Source: Cruorifilaria tuberocauda (Eukaryota > Nematoda > Chromadorea > Rhabditida > Onchocercidae). Taken from it: a DNA stretch of 24,838 nt. Positions 18,734 through 24,838 of this stretch are shown one piece after another. The stretch spans positions 1-24,838 of the forward strand of contig JABVXU010000712.1 of assembly GCA_013365365.1 (NCBI GenBank), given 5' to 3'. Position 1 is the first letter of the stretch, and each line of letters starts with the position of its first letter. The position numbers were made by a program, and so were the translations under genes. The notes below the pieces were generated by a model. It saw nothing but the letters and a program-made list of their open reading frames with translations. It had not been told where the DNA came from and did not search any database.

Positions 18734-20116
18734 CTTTTCTATTTTAATGCTATATGAATTTGTATGAATTTTAGAATGAGAAAAGATAGTACAACGTGAT
18801 TAATAAATTTGATTGTTTGTTGCTACGACAACGTATTTCTCTCTTATTTTATAGCATTTAATAAATTACTACGTTATTAAGATAGACAAAGTTTCATTTA
18901 TCATATCCATGTAATAATTAATTCTCATTTCTATCTCATTTCCTTCTACTTGTTATTTAATTCAATATACACTTACATATATATATCCTTTTATCGCCTT
19001 TATTCTATCATCTAATTTGAAATTACTTCTGTTATTTTTTTCCTTTCATTTCCTTCTAATTCTTTATCATTTATCATGATTATTTATGAAGATAACGATT
19101 AAAAAAAATAGTAAAAAGATACTGAAATTATCCTTGTCCAGTCTATTGTTCTTAATTTCTTTTATTTATTTCTTTCAATTTTTGTTGAAGTTATACAATC
19201 AATCATTTGATTAGATATGAAAGTTATTAAATAACTGATATGGTTATCATGCAATGAAAAAAAATATATTGATAGGTAAATCCAAATTTAGATTCAAATT
19301 CAGTACAATAAATTAATTGGTGTAGAGATTAACTAATGGTTGGTATTCATGCTTATCAAAAACACATCAATTTTTTCTTTTCTCAATTCTGTTATTAAAA
19401 TTAAATTGAAGAATGTAATAAATGGAAATATTATTTCTAGTTTATGGTTATACTGTAAATGAATTATTACGGTCTAATGTATGAACATACTATAATCTAC
19501 TTTCATCATATATATCGTATTTCCTTATGTTAGAATACCGCTTTAATCAAATTAAAATTCTAAATTATACGGTAATAATCCAAAGGTTTAATTGTATTTT
19601 AGTGTAAAAATTTCTAAAAATCTAATTGCCACTCCAATTTTTAGTTTTTATTTTAAAAATTAAGTCTTAAGTAAATATAGCAACTGATGATTTAGGTTTT
19701 TTTAATTTACCTTTTTTCATTTTCTACAAAAAATAATATATCTCTTTTCTTATCAGCATTACTTACTCGTTTAGCTACATGATTGAATTTTCTTATTAAT
19801 TTATAAAGTATACCTGTTATATTCACTGTAATAAATTATTGTGCACACATTTACTTCATCATTATTTAATCATTTTTCAAATTCAAATTTGTGAATCACA
19901 TTTCTAGTTTAAAATAATTTTTCTAGATAAAAAAATGTATCTATTATAAAATAATTATGAATATTACTGCAGTATCTTACAGTATATTACAGTATTATAA
20001 CAATCTTTTAAATGAATTAGGTTACAGCTAATGAAATATCTAATTTATATAAAACCACGCAAATGAAATCATCTATTGATAAAGAACAATTAGAAATCTT
20101 TAAGGTAATATAGGAA

Positions 20117-20192
20117 TTTCTCATTATCATTATTATCATTATGATTATCATTATTTTCTCATTATCATTATTATCATTATCATTCTCATTAT
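20117..20192. repeat. 38-bp tandem duplication of a TCATTA-rich sequence
   Basis: The first 26 bases of 20117-20154 and 20155-20192 are identical (starting TTTCTCATTATCATTATTAT). The remaining 12 differ slightly. Each unit is itself built from ATTATC/ATTATT words. Confidence 0.85.
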
Positions 20193-21661
20193 GTATATAT
20201 TTACATGAATTTTATAACAATTGAATCATATGTAGAAATTTTCGATAAATACAAATCGACAAAATTGATCAAATATCGATTTTGAAACTTATAATCTAGC
20301 TTGATACTTCTGCCTTATCTTCGATTAATTGATAAAAATTAGCTTTAGAAAAACTGTAATAGTGATATAAATTCTGTACATGATATATCCATATATTCAT
20401 AGATATAAATGTTTTGCTATAAATTGCTTGGAAAAAAAAAAACATTTAAATATCCTAAAATGAATCATTGACTTTACATAGTGGAATATACTTCTAATGC
20501 ATTGATATTTTTTTAATAATATTTCATAATGATAACCAAAAAATTGCTTATCAAATGTTTAACCAATAAATGAATTAAAGTAAAATGCAGACTTAGACGT
20601 ATTCCATATTCATATTGTATTTGCACGTTTTTTTTACGAACAAAAATGAGCAAATTACGTGAGAAACGTTGAAATTTTACGTCAGTCCTCTTTAATAATG
20701 CATAAAGTGTTGTTGACTTATTCGTTTGTTCTTTTTTCTCGAAACAAAAATAGTTTTCACTTATCAGAATGAAATATTACTTTAATCAATCGTACCGTAT
20801 TAAATTATCCAATCAAACGGAAATTACTCAAAGCAAATTTAATCTAACAATTTTGCAATGTAGAATTTAATAGCATTTATAATAAAACTGAAATGAAATT
20901 AACAATTATGAATTTTGAAAATATCTAATATCATTTAATTACTAATATCTCAGTCATTTTTCCCTTTTTTCCTTTTCATTCTAGCTATTATATTGATGAT
21001 GATTGATCACTTATGAAAAATAACATCAAAATATTTTGATAGTATTATCAAAGATGAGAAAATTTAATCAATTCTATTTTAAATTCAAATATGCATTTTA
21101 GGAAATCTTTTTTTTTTTTACTTTCTTTTATAAAATTTATGATTGCCTATTGAATTGATAAATTATTCAATTTCAATGTTTTTTTCACATCACTCATATC
21201 ACTGTAAATTCCTTTTTTTACTTTATCTTTCATTATCTTTAGTGGCTAATTGATAATTTCAACAATATAATAATTCTCTCGAATGATAATAGTTTTAAAT
21301 TTTTTTTTTTTTAAATCTTTTTGCTATAATCTCAATTGAATTCACAAATGATCTTTTTTTGATAAATATATTTTGTTCATTTTCTCTTTCATATATCCTG
21401 TATCCGCATCGACGTTTTGCCTTTTCATTCATCTACCAAAATTTCTCGTAGTATGATAATGATAACAAAAACTTCCAATGCGCTATCAGTTTATCATTCA
21501 TTATCCATGTCAACAAATTTTGAGCAAAATATTATACCATATTTGTTTGTTCATATGATTTAATCATATTTTTAATAACGAAAAATAAAAAACAATTTTT
21601 TTTTTCTGCTCCTTTCAAGCTTTGATAAATGTTCATAGTAATGATCATTAAAGTATAAATG

Positions 21662-21684
21662 TAATACTGTGTAATACAGTATTA
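21662..21684. repeat. Perfect 9-bp hairpin with 5-nt loop
   Basis: TAATACTGT (21662-21670) pairs with ACAGTATTA (21676-21684) around GTAAT. The word ACAGTAT also recurs at 19979-19995, so this may be chance in an AT-rich context. Confidence 0.6.
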
Positions 21685-21843
21685 AACTTACAAAATTAAC
21701 TTACCATATTTACGATTATCTAAAAGATGAAAAAAAAAACAAATGCAAAAAAATAATTGAAAGTAAAAGTAAATAAAGGAATGAGCAAACTTATTTTATA
21801 TTCTATATTTGTATTTATATTAAATGCAAATATATTACTGTCG

Positions 21844-21997
21844 TTTTTTTTTTTTTTCAATCGTTTTATGTTTACATTTCGTATTGTATTTATTTTTTAT
21901 ATTATACATTTTTACATTTTATATTTTCATTTTATTTCATATTATAAATTTATAATTTACATTTTATATCTACCTGTAAAAAAAAAAAAAAAAAAAA
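21844..21997. repeat. AT-rich block bounded by T14 and A20
   Basis: T14 lies at 21844-21857 and A20 at 21978-21997, with ~120 bp of TTTACATTTTATAT-like sequence between. The A20 run is among the longest homopolymers in the window. The runs could pair as a stem. Confidence 0.7.
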
Positions 21998-22185
21998 GAA
22001 AATAAAACCATTTAATTGAGGAGGGCGAAATGATTTTCATGAATGGTGGCAAACCTCCAATGACTATTGTACGTATTTAAGCAAATGTTTATATTAATGG
22101 AAAAAAGACAGGTGGAAAGCAAACATGGAGAATTGAGCAGGTATTTCACAGGTACACATGCACAGATACACAAACAAATACACAA

Positions 22186-22212
22186 AGAGAGAGAGAGAGA
22201 GAGAGAGAGAGA
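22186..22212. repeat. (GA)13 microsatellite next to a CA-rich stretch
   Basis: The GA run is uninterrupted. It is preceded at ~22154-22185 by ACACA/AAACA words. Confidence 0.95.
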
Positions 22213-22590
22213 AATGAATAGCTCACAGTGTCATTTTACGTCCGTATGTTCGTCAATTGCATGAAAGCATCTCATAAGCTTATAAATCATTTTTTTGCTT
22301 GAAATTTTTTCATTTCATTTCATTTTGACATATTTCTTAGTTTTAAATAGGATGGTTTGAAAAGAAAAGTTTTTTTTTATGGAATTTTTAAAGTTAGCTA
22401 ATCATAATTGATATAATTTATCCGATTGAAGAATGATTAATAATAAATGAAATGTTTATTTAAATTTCTAATTGTTAGAAGTATTGATAGAAAATGAATA
22501 AAATTTGTTTACTTAATTCACTAATACTATTGTTATTATTATTATTATTGGCAAAACAAGTATTATATTCAATAGTAATGTGTTATTTCG

Positions 22591-22622
22591 TTTTTTTCTC
22601 TCTCCCTCTCTCTTTCTTTCAG
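22591..22622 (+). repeat. Pyrimidine tract ending in CAG
   Basis: T and CT runs end in TTTCTTTCAG, which resembles an ideal nematode splice acceptor. The DNA after it has no open frame that looks coding, so I leave it as a simple pyrimidine tract. Confidence 0.6.
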
Positions 22623-23179
22623 CTTTATCATTCTTCTAATTTATTAATTTGCTTATTATAAAATGATTCCATACTTTTTAATTTTTTATATAATTTTAAT
22701 TTGAATTTTATCATCACCTTACTAAATTATTTATTATTAGGAAAAAATAAAAGATAAAATGAAATCAAAAAGAATAAGGAAATGAAATTTATCAAAAATT
22801 TTGATGATTTTAATATAATAGTGAAAAAAGAGGAAAAAACCTGATTTTTCATTTCTAACTCTCATTCTCTTATAATTTATCATTATTTCTTCTTTTCATT
22901 ATGAAATGAAACGAAATTCATACGTTTTGAAAAGTAATCCTTTAATTTTCAACAATACATATTGACATATTCATTTCCATTCTACATTAATCCTACTATT
23001 ATTTTCTCTTTCAATTATAATTTTCGTACTAAACATCGAAGTTCATATTTTATTAATTCTAAGAAGCTAATTAAATTGAAATTTATAATTTTAATAATAA
23101 AATTACTTTTGTGTCTTCTTCATTTTTCTTCTTCTTACATTTTATTTCTGCGATTAAATTAGCATTATATATTTATTAT

Positions 23180-23660
23180 GTGATGAATTTCCTGAAATGT
23201 TTAGCAGCGGTTCTCGAATTTCTGGATCCGGTCCATTAAAATCCACCATTTTCAGTGTAGTATAATATGGATTTTTTATTATCATTTTGTCAGATATTCA
23301 TTTCTTCTACTTCTATCACTTCATTTCTTTTTTTTTTTTATTTGAAAGATTCACATTATACGTAACTATCATTATCATTGTTAATAATGTGGTGAATTTC
23401 CGGAAAAGCGGTTTTTGTATTTCTGGATCCGGTTCATATTATCAATGATTTCATTTTCCTTATCAACAATTGCTTTTTTTTCGTTGTAATAATTTCATTT
23501 ATAAATTCATTTATATTGGATAGTATCATAGCTATGACTAAAATTTTCTTCATTCTTATTATTGTTTCTTTTCCTTTCAGATATTAATTAAAAAGCATTA
23601 AAGCATTTAATGAATTTTCGGTGAGTCGATTAAAAATCCACCTAATATGAATTTTCGAAT
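23180..23660. repeat. Degenerate interspersed repeat, about three copies
   Basis: GTGATGAATTTCCTGAAA with TTTCTGGATCCGGTCCATTA at ~23180-23240 recurs as GTGGTGAATTTCCGGAAA with TTTCTGGATCCGGTTCATAT at ~23389-23440. A shorter copy at ~23609-23660 shares TGAATTTTCGG and AAAATCCACC with the first. Copies are ~200-220 bp apart in the same orientation, separated by T-rich DNA. No coding capacity. Confidence 0.65.
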
Positions 23661-23831
23661 ACTTTACTCACTTTTTTTTGGTTTTTTTTAAAAATATTTA
23701 ATTAAAAATAATAAATTTTTTAATAAATTTTAATTTGGCAGAAAAATTTAATGAAATAAACAAATAGATTGATTAATTAAATAGTATCTTCGATGATAAA
23801 AATGCTTAATAAAAGAAAAAATATAAATAAC

Positions 23832-24240
23832 AACCGCAATGGTAACCGCAATCGTAGCCGCGAACATCACCGCGAGCGTAAACGCGGCCGTGATCCAACC
23901 ATAACCTGACAGTAACGTGACCGTGATCCAACCATAACCTGACAGTAACATGACCGTGATCCAACCATAACCTGACAGTAACGTGACCGTGATCCAACCA
24001 TAACCTGACAGTAACGTGACCGTGATCCAACCATAACCTTACAGTAACGTGACCGTGATCCAACCATAACCTGACAGTAACGTGACCGTGGTCTAACCGT
24101 AACGCAACCGTAACGTAACCGTGGTCTAACCGTAACGCAACCGTAGCGTGACCGTGGTCTAACCGTAACACAACCGTAGCGTGACCATAACCAGATCGTA
24201 ACCGGATCGTAACTTAACCGTAACGTGACCGTAAACGTGT
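23832..24240. repeat. GC-richer minisatellite: 33-bp units made of three 11-mers
   Basis: Unit starts fall exactly every 33 bp: 23888, 23921, 23954, 23987, 24020, 24053, 24086, 24119, 24152, 24185, 24218. The first six units read ACCGTGATCCA, ACCATAACCTG, ACAGTAACGTG. Later ones read ACCGTGGTCTA, ACCGTAACGCA, ACCGTAACGTA or close forms, showing an 11-bp ancestor near ACCGTAACGTG. The left edge (23832-23887) has 12-bp relatives rich in CCGCG. All three minus-strand frames are open across most of the array and give 11-residue peptide repeats. I regard these as products of the repeat, not genes. Confidence 0.93.
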
Positions 24241-24838
24241 AAATATGGTTTATAGCGAAAAACAAAAAAGCAGAATAATTTAAATAAATTTTCAACTAAA
24301 TCTCTAAAAATCACAGAAAAAAAAGGAACGTCTTTACAAAAATATTAATTCTGTCATTTAAACTACAAAACTAGTTGTTATCCTTTTTTTTTAAATTTCA
24401 TTTTTTTTGAATTTTTCATTATCAATGCTTACTTTTATTGTTTCCAATGCTTTTTATTTTTTTGCGATTTAATTTTTTTAATTCAGTGTAGTATATTTGT
24501 ATAATTGATTATTAAATATATTTTCAATGAAACTAATTTGGATTAAATTGAGCTGAAATTAAATGTGATAAAATTGAATCGATATGAATTATTATTTTTG
24601 ATCACATGTTAAATTATTAATTATATTGTATTGAAAATTTCGAAATACTATATAGATGTGAAGTGTGCTTAAAAGAGATTTAATAGCTTAATAAATTTCA
24701 AATCCATCTATCGAAAAATAATTAAATTGAAATTAAATAAATATTTATCGTCTCATTTCATGAATGATTGTTATAAAATTTTGATCTCCTTTCCATCTCC
24801 CTACATTGCATCAATTTCTAATTGGTTCTGTTTTTTTT
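24241..24838. other. AT-rich end of window, nothing recognised
   Basis: The stretch has T and A runs and short AT palindromes only. No coding frame, RNA or ordered repeat was seen. Confidence 0.6.

Larger units (their letters stand above)
14661..23831. other. Gene desert of about 9 kb
   Basis: I found no exon series, RNA gene or transposase-like frame on either strand. The content is AT-rich low-complexity DNA with simple tracts and the small repeats listed separately. The plus-strand frame at 21757-22005 is a translation of T-rich and A-rich runs (poly-Phe, then poly-Lys) and is not a gene. Confidence 0.5.

Noticed and set aside
21757..22005. Plus-strand 82-residue hydrophobic frame resembling a membrane protein
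   Set aside because: It starts at TTG and consists of T-rich and A-rich low-complexity sequence ending in an A20 run.
23748..24295. Three overlapping minus-strand open frames of 67-142 residues in the 33-bp array
   Set aside because: They are the three frames of one minisatellite, each an 11-residue repeat. There is no splice or start context and no domain.

Overview
The window looks like nuclear DNA of a nematode, plausibly a clade III (spirurid or filarial-type) species. It is very AT-rich. It holds one split gene whose 21 small introns (68-708 bp) nearly all end in (T)TTCAG- or TTTAG-like acceptors, and the intergenic DNA is full of homopolymers, GA/CT tracts and minisatellites. This assignment rests on sequence character only; no marker gene fixes the species. 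I see no bacterial gene, rRNA, tRNA, CRISPR array or clear transposon.

The main content is a single minus-strand gene between 11891 (start) and 3089 (stop). I assembled it by hand from 22 exons. All intron phases agree, giving a 1,177-residue product. Short-ORF views break it into many pieces, and two of these look like separate genes, 6.7-11.9 kb and 3.1-6.0 kb. A perfect GTAAGT donor just before the apparent stop of the first piece and a phase-compatible open exon at 5966-6042 join them. The N-terminal two thirds is Ser/Thr/Pro/Gln-rich and probably disordered, with a short charged helix-like region. Next comes a Lys/Arg-rich nuclear-localisation segment. The C-terminal ~310 residues carry a Cys/His-bearing domain that I recognise as DUF4211-like, the C-terminal domain of vertebrate QSER1 and PRR12. 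A nuclear, chromatin-associated protein is the best reading.

Layout: 1-3088 is the 3' flank, with a possible poly(A) signal, a 45-bp tandem duplication and two good hairpins, but no supported gene. 3089-11891 is the gene. 11892-11990 is a 5' leader exon behind a strong acceptor (a possible spliced-leader site), with a 13-codon upstream ORF whose stop abuts the main start codon. 11991-13577 is AT-rich upstream DNA. 13578-13762 is a CpG-richer pyrimidine/GA patch, a candidate promoter. 13863-14660 is a ~80-bp satellite with a four-unit higher-order pattern. 14661-23831 is a gene desert with simple repeats and two small families of dispersed repeats. 23832-24240 is a GC-richer minisatellite of 33-bp units built from an 11-bp monomer. 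The remainder is AT-rich with nothing recognisable.

There is no multi-gene system here. The points most worth checking are the reconstructed DUF4211 gene, its leader-exon/uORF arrangement, and the two hierarchical tandem arrays.
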